From the NCBI GenBank assembly GCA_003255065.1, contig QAOA01003657.1, positions 366,038 through 430,037 on the forward strand: a stretch of DNA of 64,000 nucleotides, in the 5' to 3' direction. Source of the stretch: Cercis canadensis (lineage: Eukaryota > Streptophyta > Magnoliopsida > Fabales > Fabaceae). A model generated the notes under the pieces. That model did not search any database. It was given only the letters and a program-made list of their open reading frames with translations, and had not been told where the DNA came from. Shown here in pieces: positions 43,500-54,997 of this stretch (positions within the stretch are counted from its first letter, which is position 1; every line of letters starts with the position of its first letter). The position numbers were made by a program, and so were the translations under genes.

Positions 43500-44926
43500 T
43501 GATGAACACACTTTTTATACAATAGTTATCCCTCATATTTAGTCTTTTAAACCTCTTTTGGGCTTAATTGAGTAGACTTGGACCTCATTTCATGACTTTG
43601 GATCCAATTGTGCCTAATTGCATTTTTCAGCAATACTGAGCATTTTATGCTGTCTCTGTGTTTCATGCATATCTTTAGTTCTGGATGTCTAAAAATTCCG
43701 AGTCATGCCTTGTAGGAAATCTGAGAGAATTATCTACAACTTTCATTCAGGGCTCCAAAGCCAATTCGGAAATCCAAAAGGTCATATGCAGCCTGGAAGT
43801 CAGAGAAGACATGCTGTCGCAGGATCTTGACCTACATGCAGTGTTTGGGCTATAACTTAAGCTGTAAATGTCATATGGACTTGAAACTGGTCCAATTGGA
43901 AAGCTAACAGACAGAGCTTAAATTGTTATGAAGACCGGTTCACCAACGTTTATATTGTAGATGGTCTTATTTACTGTTGAAGTTGGCTGATGGTTCCAGA
44001 AACCTGTTGGCATTTAAATGGGCCTAACTTCCTCATGACAAGTCCAAATGAGCCCAAACCAAAGCCCAATTAAAGCTAAGGCCCATGGGAATAAGTGTGC
44101 CCTAAGGGCAATTTGGGTGTGCATGTAATTTTGGAGGTCTATATGTTCAGAAAGGGGCAGCCGAATTTCATATTAGACACTTAGGATATTTTAGACAGCT
44201 TTTGAAGTTTTCTTAGTCTTTAAGTTTTCTCTCTAGATATTTTGTAAGAACTTGGCTTCTCTTGTTCATGGAGGGCTAAATCATCAAATCAATCTAGGTT
44301 TTGGCTGTTCTGATTATTGATTCTGATATTATGTTTTAATTGCTATTCATTTAATGATTAATCTACTTCTTGCTTCCTCTGAACTATTCTGTTTGAATTG
44401 TTAAATTCGAATTTGGATCTTCATGTGTGATTACTTAATTGCATGTGATTAAAGAGGAACTTAAAAGCTTAATTAATATTTCTGAGCTTTTGGATGGATT
44501 AATTACCTTGGCTGGATCATGGACTTAGGTAAAACTGGACTTGAATGTTTGCTTAATTCATTTAGTCTTATTAAATCCGAATTCTGGTTGCTTAACCAGT
44601 GGACATCCATAGAGGACTGAGAGGTTTCTTGATGTTTTCTAAGGCCAAGAACATGGTTAATAATTGAATGGATCATTGAAAATCAAGGATGGATTAAAAT
44701 CAAAATCAGTTAAGACTTGGATTGGTTGTTTTGCCTAAAGTTTACCACTTACAATTAATTTCTGTTAATCACTAAAACAAACAAAACCACCTGTTGATAT
44801 GTTCTTAAATATGATTCACTACTCAGAGTAATCCTTTGGTTCGACTTAGGGCTGCCTTATGCTACAAGTAGCTTAGGTAACCGACCTTAAACTTTTACTA
44901 ATTTGAGGAGCCTCGGCAGCTCATCA
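43500..44926 (+). repeat. 5' LTR of D (1427 bp)
   Basis: TGATGAACACACTTTTTATA...GCAGCTCATCA. Pairs with 59532-60959 at high similarity (scattered single differences). Confidence 0.95.
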
Positions 44927-44931
44927 AATTT

Positions 44932-44949
44932 TGGCGCTGTTGCTGGTGA
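44932..44949 (+). other. Primer binding site of D (mutated)
   Basis: TGGCGCTGTTGCTGGTGA has three changes from the perfect site, whereas the shared LTR at 59532 is followed by a perfect PBS. Confidence 0.85.
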
Positions 44950-45598
44950 TTATTCTTGTTTTGAATCAATATTATTAGTAGTAAAACTGACTTTTAACTT
45001 CCCCCTGATTCATCCTATTTGTGTGATTTTTACGGTTTATGCCATTTTTCCATTACTTTTTGGCCAAGTATCTATTCTGTGTGAGGCCAGTGGCCATTGT
45101 TTTTCTTGCTTTGAAGTTTCCTTAGATGTTTTATGTAGTCATTGAGTGAATTTTGACCATTTGGATCATTTCTCCCTTGTTTTTCCTTCGGTTTGGCTTG
45201 ATTTAGTGATTTTCGAGTGTACTGTTCTGGCAAAAATTGTGTGCTCTGATTGACCTGAAACTTGGTCAGTTGAAGGAAAAGGGGCTACCAATCAATAGTC
45301 ATATCCTATGGCTGTGAGGTCTGCATTTATAAGCCAAATTCCACTATTTTTACCACTTTTCTATTTTTTAAAGATTTTTTATTTGATTTTTGAGTTCCAT
45401 TTTCATCCACCTTTCATCCTATGGTGGTAGAAAAATTTTAAAAAAATGTTTAGATACCTTTTCTAGTCTTATTTTGGTGTCTTTTTGCCTTTGTTTTGTG
45501 TTTTTGATGTGTTTCTGTTTTAGCTAAATTCTGTCAGTTTTGTGTGTTTTTGTGTATTGTGGTGTGTTTAGGCATCTAGCCACTAATTTGCATGGTGT
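44950..45598 (+). other. Leader (5' UTR) of D
   Basis: Non-coding. Nearly the same text recurs at 60983-61641 in G and, reversed, in C. The small frame at 44903 spans LTR and leader and is not a gene. Confidence 0.65.
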
Positions 45599-45793
45599 AT
45601 GACTAGGTCTTCTCCTTTTGAATTGCTTGAAGTAGACCCTGAAATAGAGAGAACCTTGCATACACTTAATAGAGCACATAGAGCAGCTGATAATTTAGAT
45701 CCAACCATGGCTGAAACTAGACCTCCTATTGTTATTCATATTGTTGATCCTGTTGATCAGGGTAATAGAGCTGATAATGCTAATAGAGCTGGA

Positions 45794-45823
<30 letters not shown>
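45794..45823 (+). repeat. (AAT)n microsatellite inside gag (Asn run)
   Basis: About ten AAT units encode Asn. The equivalent in G encodes four Asn and in C six. It is in frame, so it changes length without breaking the gene. Confidence 0.85.
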
Positions 45824-45824
<1 letters not shown>

Positions 45825-46945
45825 TGCAAGTTAGAGATAGAACTCTTAAGGAATTGGCTACCCCTGATGTTGCTTACCAACCTTTAGGGATCCAATATCC
45901 TGAAATTAATACTGCTTTCGAATTCCAATCTGGATTGATACACTTGCTGCCAAAGTTTCATGGTCTTGTAGGTGAAGATCCTCATAAACATCTAAAGGAA
46001 TTCTATGTGGTTTGTTCCACAATGAGGCCACAAAGAATCTCTGAAGAGCAGATCAAGTTGAGAGCATTCCCTTTCTCTCTTGCTGATGCAGCTAAAGACT
46101 GGCTCTTTTACTTGTCACAAGGTTCAGTCAGAAATTGGAGTGACATGAAGAAGCTGTTCCTGGAAAAGTTCTTCCCTGCATCCAGAACTGCTGCCATTCG
46201 AAAAGACATATGTGGCATAAGGCAACTGCCAGGGGAGACACTGCACGAATATTAGGAGAGGTTTACCAAGTTGTGCTTAAGCTGCTTTCATCACCAGATA
46301 AGTTATCAGCTTTTGATACAATATTTCTATGAGGGCTTGTCACCTTTGGATAGAAGTAACATTGATTCTGCTAGTGGAGGAGCATTAGTGGATAAAACAC
46401 CTGCTGCTGCCAGAGATTTGATTTCCAATATGGCTGAAAATTCCCAGCAGTTTGGTGTTAGGATGATTCATTCCACTAGGGGAGTCAATGAAGTTTGTGT
46501 ATCACTGGCTGACTAACAAAGAATGGAGCACAAACTTGATGAATTGACCTCCTTGGTCAGGCAATTGGCAGTGGGGCGACAAGTATCCACACCTCAACCT
46601 ACAAGCTTGTGTGGCATTTGTGCTTGTCCATCTCATCCTACAGATGCATGCCCTACACTTCAGGATAGTGATTCTGGATTTCAGGATCCCTCTGTAGCTG
46701 CAGCAGGTGTATTTCCTGGTCGACCCCAATTGCAACCACAGCAGCAGCAGCCTAGATATGATCCATACTCCAACACTTATAACCCTGGTTGGAGGGATCA
46801 TCCAAATTTCAGATATGGCAATGCTGCAGCACCACAACAGCAGTCCTCACAACAACAACAACAACAGCAGCAGCAGTATAGGCAACCATACCAACAACAG
46901 AGCCAATTTCAGCCAACTAGGCAGAGCTAGTTTCAACAAAACAGG

Positions 46946-46950
46946 CCACC
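46946..46950. other. Left TSD of element E (CCACC)
   Basis: Repeated at 53745-53749. In C, which lacks this insertion, gag reads straight through this point (NRPPFQQQP). Confidence 0.93.
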
Positions 46951-47628
46951 TGATGCGTTCGCGTACCTGAAGGATCGAAACGGAGTGTCTGAATACCAAA
47001 CTGTGGGATGACCTTGGTTATCACAATAGGGTGAACCCTTAACAAGGAAGGATCCTTAGTAAGTTCAAGTTCAAGTTCAAGTTCTTTGCCCAAGAACAAC
47101 TGGGAAGCTCTCAATCCAGAGAAACTCAATAATTCAGAAACTGAATAATATTAATCTCAAAACTGTTTTGCAAAGGCATACACGAATTCCTTATATAGGC
47201 AATTCGGCTAGGAGGCTACAAGCTATGATGGATCCTCTAAGAATGTTAATAAAACCCTAATATCCAGTTTGGCCCATAGACATAAAAGCCCAAAATATTA
47301 AAAAAAAATTAAAACTTATTAAACGTTTTGGCCTATAAACATAAAGGCTCAAAAATAAAACTAATTAAATTAAACAAAATTTTTAGCCTGCTCCAAACTT
47401 GGGCTCCAAGCTGGCCCATGTGCACCTTCTACAAGAGACAGATAGGTGATCCATCTCAACTCTGACCTTGGCCCAGCTGCTCTTTCCTCGGTCTGCACCT
47501 CTTCGACTAGACTCAACAATGCCTCTCTCACTCGCTTAGCTCTACTTCTAGTCATTGAGCCTCCAACTCCAAGCAAGGGATCATGAACACTCCTAGGGCT
47601 AAGGCGTGTAGCAAGCTGATTCGCATTA
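46951..47628 (-). repeat. 3' LTR of E (678 bp)
   Basis: + strand TGATGCGTTCGCG...TTCGCATTA, with the terminal CA mutated to TA. It contains a (GTTCAA)n run of about four units at 47055-47080 that is shorter in the partner LTR and in E'. Confidence 0.92.
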
Positions 47629-50548
47629 TTCCCTCCCTCCTAGGAAGGATTCGTCCTCGAATCTGAATCTTCACCTACATCAAACAAGGTTAAGTCAGCA
47701 ACATTAAAAGTAGCACTAATATCGCCATACGCACCAGGAAGATTAATTTTGTAGGCATTGTCATTAATCCGCTCAAGGACCTCAAACGGCCCATCTCCTC
47801 GAGGGTGCAACTTTGATTTCCGTTAGGTAGGAAACCGTCCCTTCCTAAGGTGTACCCAAACCTAATCACCTGGTTCGAATATAACCCTAGTTCGTCCCTT
47901 GTTGGCTTGGCTAGCATACTGGTCATTCTTCTTCTCAATATTAGCCCGAACCTTGGAATGCAAGTCTCTAACAAAATCTGCCTTGTGCTTACCATCAAGA
48001 TTAGCAAACTCATTAGTAGGCAAAGGTAAAATATCCAAGGGAGTTAAAGGATTAAATCCATAAACAATCTCAAAAGGGGAATAAGAAGTAGTAGAGTGTA
48101 CAGTGCGATTATAAGCAAACTCAACATACGGCAAAGATTGTTCCCAACGCTTAAGATTCTTTTGCATAATAGCACGCAATATAGTAGCAAGTGTTCTACT
48201 AACAACCTCAGTTTGCCCATCCGTCTGAGGATGTGCAACCGTAGAAAATAGAAGCTTAGTCCTCAATCGACCCCATAGGGTTCGCCAAAAGTGACTTAGG
48301 AACTTCACATCTCTATCACTCACTATTGTTCTAGGTAAACCATGCAAGCGCACTATTTCTTTAAAGAACAAGTCAGCAATGTGTGTTGCATCATTAGTTT
48401 TAGCACAAGCAATAAAGTGAGCCATCTTGCTAAACCTATCAACAACCACAAAGATACTATCTTTCCCACTTGGTGACCTTGGCAGCCCTAATACAAAATC
48501 CATAGAAATATCAATCCAAGGCTGACTAGGAATAGGCAATGGTGTATAAAATCCATGTGGCATAACTTTGGATTTAGCCGGTTTACAAGTAATACACTTT
48601 TCACAAATAGAAAGCACATCATGTTTCATGTGAGGCCAATAAAAATGTTCATGCAAAATATCCAAAGTCTTTTTAACACCAAAGTGCCCCATTAGGCCAC
48701 CACCATGTGTTTCTCTAACAAGCAAATCACGTATAGAACATATAGGCACACATAATTTATCTTTCTTAAACAAGTACCCATCATGCCTACAATAATCACC
48801 ACTAGCATACTTAGCACAAGCAATCCATAGCTGATCAAAATCAGAATCAGATTCATACAAGTCTTTGATAAGCTCAAAACCTAATAGCTTAGCATGCAAA
48901 GAAGTAATTAAAGTATACCTTCTAGACAAGGCATCAACAACAACATTTTCCTTCCCAGCTTTATATTTAATAACATAGGGAAACGTCTCAATGAACTCTA
49001 ACCATTTGGCATGTCTCTTATTTAACTTACCTTGGGATTTCAAATACTTCAAGCTCTCATGATCCGAATGAATGATGAATTCCCGAGGCCATAGATAGTG
49101 CTGCCACGTTTGGAGAGTCCTCACTAGAGCATAAAGCTCTTTGTCATAAGTGGGATAATTTAATGCGGCCCCATTAAGCTTCTCACTGAAATATGCAATA
49201 GGCTTGGAATCCTGCATCAAAATAGCCCCTATTCTAATACCTGAAGCATCACATTCAATCTCAAAAGCTCTGTCAAAGTTAGGCAAACATAAAAGAGGAG
49301 CACTAGTTAAAGTTTCCTTTAAAGTGGTAAATGCCCTATCTTGTTCCTCGCCCCACTTAAAGCTCACATTTTTCTTAACTAGTTCATTTAGGGGTGTGGC
49401 TATGGTGCTGAAATTCTTTACAAACCGCCTATAAAAACTAGCTAAGCCATGGAAAGATCTTACCTCATTTGCATTCTTAGGTGTAGGCCAATCTTAGATT
49501 GCCTTAACCTTCTCCTCATCCATGCTAGAACTTACAACAAACCCAAGAAATATAACAGACTCGGAACAAAATGCACACTTCTTGAAATTAGCATACAATT
49601 TATGTTCTCTCAAAGCAATAAAGACATCATGCAATTGTGACACATGATCATCTAGGGTTTTGCTATAAACTAGGATATCATCAAAATAAACCACCACAAA
49701 TTTTCCAATAAAGGCACGCAAAACATGGTTCATTAGTCTAATGAAAGTGCTAGGTGCATTAGTTAACCCGAAAGGCATTACTAACCACTCATACAAACCA
49801 TATTTTGTTTTAAAGGCAGTTTTCCACTCATCTCCTTCTTTCATGCGAATTTGGTAGTATCAATTCTTTAAATCTATCTTAGAAAAGACACTAGAACCAT
49901 ACAACTTATCAAGCATGTCATCTAATCTAGGGATAGGATGTCGATACTTAACCGTGAATTGGTTGATGGCTCGACAATCCACACACATGCGCCATGTTTC
50001 GTCTTTCTTTGGCACCAAGATAACTGGAACTAAACATAGGCTTAGACTTTCTTTCACGAATCCCTTTTGTATGAGCTCATCCACTTGCCTTTGAATTTTC
50101 TTTGTCTCGTCAGGATTAGCTTGGTAGGCTAGTTTATTAGGGATAGTCAATCCAGGAACAAAGTCAATTTGGTGCTCTATGCCCCTTAAGGGAGGCAAAC
50201 CAGGTGGTATCTCTTCAGGGAAAATATCAGCAAATTCCTGCATCAAATAAACAACCACACTAGGCAAAGAAGGGTTAATAGAGTTAGTAAAATAAACATC
50301 CTTGTACATAAGCACAAGAAGGGTTGGCCTAGACAACAGAACACTCTTTACCTCACTCTTATGTGCAAAAGCACTCACTTTTTGTCTTCTCTCACTCTTT
50401 TTGTCCTTACTTTTTTTCTGTTTCTCTCGCAGCCTCTTTTTCTTTGGCAACTTTTTCTTCTCTCTCTTTACATTCTTTTGTAATCTTTGCTTGATCCTCA
50501 TATGCAAGAGCAGGTTTCAATGGTTTCAACAAAGTAGCTTTGTTATTC
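47370..50548 (-). pseudogene. CRM pol of E: RT, RNase H, integrase and C-terminal tail in LTR (decayed)
   Basis: On the minus strand a Lys/Arg-rich linker (about 50500-50380) leads to RT: EFADIFPEEIPPGLPPLRGIEH, WRMCVDCRAIN, and a stop in SKIDLKN near 49860. [12 protein letters not shown] and catalytic [13 protein letters not shown] follow near 49680. A stop lies near 49494. An open stretch at 49367-47862 covers RNase H ([24 protein letters not shown]), the integrase zinc region ([27 protein letters not shown]), core [20 protein letters not shown] and [11 protein letters not shown], and the start of GPY/F. After a stop at about 47824 the frame continues through DGPFEVLERINDNAYKINL, a stop near 47640, the PPT, and the LTR-encoded tail with MTRSRAKRVREALLSLVEEV, ending at 47370. 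Confidence 0.9.
47629..47640 (-). other. Polypurine tract of E, inside the reading frame
   Basis: On the minus strand GGAGGGAGGGAA directly before the LTR. It doubles as codons (EGG) of the polyprotein. In E' the equivalent codons read EEGGN without a stop. Confidence 0.8.
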
Positions 50549-52069
50549 TTCTAGACAGTGTAAGTGTTGTTGTATCCGTCATATTTCATTCGCCTATCAA
50601 ACTGCCATGGGCGCCCCAACAAGATGTGCCAAGCATGCATAGGCACCATATCACACAACACTTCATCTTTAAAAGTACTAAAAGAAAATGCAATCTGAAC
50701 CTGCTTGTTTACCCATAAATCTCCTCTATCATTCAACCACCGTAGCCTATAAGGCGTGGGGTGTGGAATAGTAGGTAAACCCAACTTCTCTACTGCCAAG
50801 GTACTAGCAACATTAGTACAAGATCCACTGTCAATAATAACGCTACATACCTTGTCTCCCACCAAGCATCGATTTTGAAAGATATACTCTCTATGTTCTT
50901 CGATGTCATCGTCCCTCGGTTGCATATTGAGCACACGCCTAGATACCATCAAATACTGATCGGGAAGAGAGTCATCAATACCCTCCACGTCACTAGCATC
51001 TTCCAAGGGTGGCATGTCTTCATAACCAGGTGTAACAGTAGATTCCTCCTCACTATCATACTCACCAGTAGCAAGCATAACAACTTTCCTTCTATTGGGA
51101 CATTCAGAAGATATATGTCCACATCCTTGACACCTATAGCATTTGATGTCACGTGACTTAGAAGAAGAGTTATAGTCTGTTTTACCTTGGGAAATAGGAG
51201 TAGAACCTGTAGGCCGTGGTCTTGTGTCTTCTCTCAGCTTTGGAGCTATGTGAGGATTATCCTTCCAATTCGGTTTCCAGGTTGAAGTTCTGGAAGGCAC
51301 ACCAAATCTAGAAGCTGCTCTAGCCTTCAATTGTCACTCTACATGCTCGGCTTTATGCACCAAGTCCTCCATCTCCACCACTTCAGCAATCTCTCGCTTC
51401 TAGCCACTAATAAACCATGTCATGGTTGCCTCACGGTTCTCATCAATACTAGCCCTCATCATAGCTATCTCCATCTCACTGTTGTACTCAGCCACACTCA
51501 TAGATCCCTGTTTCAAATCTTGCAGTTTCTTGAAACAATCTCTATAGTAATGTCTAGGTATAAACCGTTTCCTCATCACGGCTCTCATATCAGCCCATGA
51601 CCGAATAGGTCTCTCACCATCTCTACGCCTATTAATCACTAGTTGATCCCACCAAATACTAGCATAATCAGTGAATTCAACTACTGCCAGCTTCACTTGC
51701 TTTTCTTCAGAGTATTCATGACACTCAAAAATATGTTCCACCTTCCTCTCCCAATCTAGGTAAAATTTCAGGATCACTTTTACCTTGAAAGGTAGGAATT
51801 CTCATTTTTATACTCCCCAGGTTATTATCACGACGAGGGGCTGCCCTCGTCTCTCTTCTGGTCTTGGTTTCAACCTCAGAATATTCTTCTTCCTCTTCTT
51901 CAGAATACCGAAAAGGTTTAGTTGTTTTAGTTCTTGTCTTAGGTGAAACTAGGTGTTCTGACCTCTCTAATCTGTCCTCAGTGCCCATTCTCAATGCTGT
52001 AATTTGGTCGTGAATTGCGTTCATATATGCATCCATATGAATTTTGGTGAATGGTTCTTCCTGTTCCAT
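50549..52069 (-). pseudogene. CRM gag-protease of E (decayed)
   Basis: Start taken at the ATG of MEQEEPFTKIHMDAYMNAI (52069); the frame is open further upstream to 52144. An acidic/basic stretch (SEEEEEEYSEVE) is followed by MRIPTFQGKSDPE, then a frameshift near 51780. The gag core is FECHEYSEEKQVKLAVVEF, YASIWWDQL and RKRFIPRHYYRD. A stop lies near 51400. The zinc knuckle CYRCQGCGHISSEC (CX2CX4HX4C) is at about 51115-51155. The protease active site IIDSGSCTN is near 50830 and HILLGRPWQFDR near 50610, ending in a stop at 50549. Confidence 0.9.
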
Positions 52070-53060
52070 GTTGCACACACTCACCTCACGTGTTTTACTC
52101 GTGTTTACACTCAAGTGGCTTTTTTCCGATAATGCGCTCACCACTCTTGTCTTTTTCCACTCAAATTTCCTTAGAAGCCCTTAAACAAGAACTTGCCAAG
52201 AACTTATCAAGGAGAAAAGGTGATAGAAAAAAAAATGACAAGAAAGCCAAACAAGGGTGTTGAATAAAAATAAATAAGATAAGGAAGCAAAACAAGAACT
52301 CCAAGAAGGAAAAAGAAATAAAATAAATGATCAAGACTTTTGAATATAACTAATGAACAAGGGTGTTGGTTTGGACAAGAAAAGAACAAAGGAATCTAGA
52401 AAACAGCAACAAATTGAAAGAAAATCAGCATATTACAGAAAACAGCCCGAAACAGACATTTTTGAAGGATTTTGAGCCCGAAAATGGCATCAACTAGGAC
52501 AACCCAGTTGCCACATCGAAGGTTTCTGAACGAACTTTGAAACGCCGGGTCACGGGTTCCGTAACTCCAAACGAGCTGAAAGTTATGGCCTTTTCAAGTA
52601 AGTGAGTCCAAATAGTCCATTTTTTTGATTTTCTTTTCACAAGAACATATCTTGCTAATCTTTTTATTTTTTTTTTCTTTTTGATTCGTTTGTTTTGCAA
52701 AATCAGTCTCTCTTTTTTTTTAAAAAAAAAATTGACTAGGACTCTATTAACAACTAGGATTTGCTATTACAATTGAAACAGTTGCTGCCTCTAGGCAATT
52801 TTAATATAGGACGTGGACTCTTAAACACAAACAAGGAAAACAAGGAAAAACGACCAAACAATGATCTGAACAAAAGTAATAAGTATAACTTGACCAAAAA
52901 CTTAAAAGAACACAACGAAGAATGAAATTGATAGGAAAAATAAAAGACAAAATTGACTCAATAGAAATGGGGTAGAAGATGATTGACCTAAACAAATAAG
53001 ATAGATAAAATAAAAATAGAATAGGGGGTTTTAGGAATACCGACTAAAACTCCAAGGAGC
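52070..53060 (-). other. Leader (5' UTR) of E
   Basis: About 1 kb, non-coding, with A/T runs (52660-52730). No supported gene. Confidence 0.65.
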
Positions 53061-53076
53061 CAAAGCTCTAATACCA
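53061..53076 (-). other. Primer binding site of E (initiator tRNA-Met type)
   Basis: On the minus strand TGGTATTAGAGCTTTG, 2 bp inside the LTR. One change from the TGGTATCAGAGC core used by chromoviruses. Confidence 0.85.
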
Positions 53077-53078
53077 AA

Positions 53079-53744
53079 TGATGTGTTCGCGTACTCGAAG
53101 GATTGAAATGTAGTGTCTGAATACCAAACTGTGGGATGACCTTGGTTATCGCAATAGGTGAACCCTTAACAAGGAATGATCCTTGGTAAGTTCAAGTTCT
53201 TTGCCCACGAACAACTGGGAAGCTCTCAATCCAGAGAAACTCAATAATTTAAAAACTGAATAATATTAATCTCAAAACTGTTTTACAAAGGCATACACGA
53301 ATTACTTATATAAGCAATTCGGCTAAGATGCTACAAGCTATAATGGATCCTCTAAGAATGTTAATAAAACCCTAATACCCAGTTTGGCCCATAGACATAA
53401 AGGCCCAAAATATTAAAAACAAAATTAAAACTAATTAAACGTTTTAGCCCATAAACATAAAGGCCTAAAAATAAAACTAATTAAATTAAACATAATTTTT
53501 GGCCTGCTCCAAACTTGGGCTCCAAGCTTGACCATGTGCACCTTCTACAAGAGACAGATAGGTGATCCATCTCAACTCTGAACTTGGCCCAGCTGCTCTT
53601 TCCTTGGTCTGCACCTCTTGGACTAGACTCAACAATGCCTCTCTCACTCGCTTAGCTCTACTTCTAGTCATCGGACCTCCAACTCCAAGCAAGGGATCAT
53701 GAACACTCCTAGGGTTAGGGCATGTAGCAAGCTGATTCGCATCA
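53079..53744 (-). repeat. 5' LTR of E (666 bp)
   Basis: + strand TGATGTGTTCGCG...TTCGCATCA. It also contains the tail-coding frame (MTRSRAKRVREALLSLVQEV...), open from inside D gag antisense sequence. Confidence 0.92.
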
Positions 53745-53749
53745 CCACC
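53745..53749. other. Right TSD of element E (CCACC)
   Basis: Second copy of CCACC. D gag resumes directly (ATTCCAGCTGCAGCC, like PFQQQPMQP in C). Confidence 0.93.
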
Positions 53750-54997
53750 ATTCCAGCTGCAGCCTATACTGCCAGCCAACCTGTCAACATCCAAACCTGA
53801 GCCTTCATTGGAAGATTTGGTGAAGCAGATGGCCACAAGCAACCTCCAGTTCCAGTAGAGGGCAGAGTCCACCATGTAGAATCTGGAACTCAGATTGGGC
53901 AATTGACATCATCAGTAAGTCAGTTGCAGTCCAAGGGTTCTGGCAAACTCCCTTCACAGACAATTCCTAATCCTAATGGGAGTAATGTGAGTGTTATCAC
54001 ACTGAGGTCTGGAAAATCCTTGCAAGTGCCAGCCGAGCCTCAACCTGCAAGTGAGTCCCAACCGGCAGAGAACGCAGTTCCTGAGCCAATCAACTATGCA
54101 CCTGAGAGCAAGATGCCTGTAGTAGCTCTTCCCTTTCCACAGAGAACTTCTATGTCCAAGAAGACAGATGAGGCAGAGAAGGATAGAGAGCTTCTGGAGA
54201 CTTTCAGGAAAGTGGAAGTTAACATTCCTTTGCTGGATGCTATCAAACATATTCCTAAATATGCCAAATTTCTCAAGGAATTATGCACCCAGATGAGGCG
54301 ATTGAAGGGCAATGAGCGGATTAGCATGAGTCAGAATGTTTCAGCCCTTATTCAGCCTCTGCCCTAGAAATGCAAAGATCCAGGAACTTTCACAATTCCA
54401 TGTGTTATAGGGAATTCCAAGTTTGAGCATGCCATGCTAGATCTAGGCGCTTCTATAAATGTCATGCCTATGTCTGTTTTTAGTTCCCTCGGGCTTGGAC
54501 CCTTGAATGCCATAGGAGTTGTGATTCAGTTAGCCAACAGGAGGAGTGCTTATCCAGCTGGATTGATTGAAGATGTGTTGGTCAGAGTTGATGAGCTGAT
54601 ATTTCTAACAGATTTCTACATTTTGGAGATGGAGGGACAGTCACAATCTAGCAAGGCTCCACTCATTCTGGGCAGACCATTCTTCAAGACGACGCGGACC
54701 AAGATTGATGTGTATGCGGGAACTCTATCCATGGAGTTTGGCGATTCTATTGTGCAGTTCAATATTTTTTATGCTATGAAGCATCCCATGGATGAGCATT
54801 CTATTTTTCACATTGATGTGATTGATGATTTGGTTGAGGATGTCTACTGTCATTTGTGTGCTAATTTACCTGATTTGGTTGGTTTTGATGATTCTATTTA
54901 GTGCCAATTTTGTACTGATTGTGATGGTGATTCTGACTGTGCTATTTGTGCTGAGATCTCCACCTTCTTATGTGATGATGACTTTGGTTCCCCAGAG
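53745..54997 (+). pseudogene. Athila gag 3' part and protease of D (downstream of E)
   Basis: Continues gag: STSKPEPSLEDLVKQMATSN, then stops near 53857 and 53878 and a frame change. The stretch 53903-54367 covers ITLRSGK, KKTDEAEKDRELLETFRKVEV and NIPLLDAIK. A stop lies at 54365. Protease LDLGASINVMP is at about 54434 and ILGRPFFKT near 54670. A single cysteine module (CQFCTDCDGDSDCAIC) lies around 54901-54950, just after a stop at 54899. Confidence 0.9.

Larger units (their letters stand above)
45599..46950 (+). pseudogene. Athila gag of D, 5' part (upstream of E insertion)
   Basis: Begins MTRSSPFELLEVDPEIERTL. It holds an expanded Asn run, then the gag domain (FHGLVGEDPHKHLKEFYVVC, AKDWLFYLSQGSV). 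A stop replaces Trp in HEYWERF at 46253-46255 and another replaces a Gln at 46514. The zinc knuckle CGICACPSHPTDAC is near 46610 and a Gln-rich region follows. A stop lies at about 46928, and the gene is cut by E at 46950. It continues at 53745. Confidence 0.9.
46951..53744 (-). mobile_element. CRM-type chromovirus E (centromeric-retrotransposon-like), 6.8 kb, minus strand
   Basis: Complete element on the minus strand: 5' LTR 53744-53079, PBS for initiator tRNA-Met, gag, protease, RT-RNase H-integrase, PPT, and 3' LTR 47628-46951, with TSD CCACC. The polyprotein frame runs across the PPT into the 3' LTR, where it encodes a basic GVGGxMTRSRAKR tail, a feature I associate with the CRM clade (CR motif). 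Frameshifts and stops inactivate it. Confidence 0.88.

Noticed and set aside
53486..53902. 138-aa minus-strand open frame
   Set aside because: It is antisense D gag running by chance into the LTR-encoded CRM tail of E. It is a chimera across an insertion border, not a gene in its own right.
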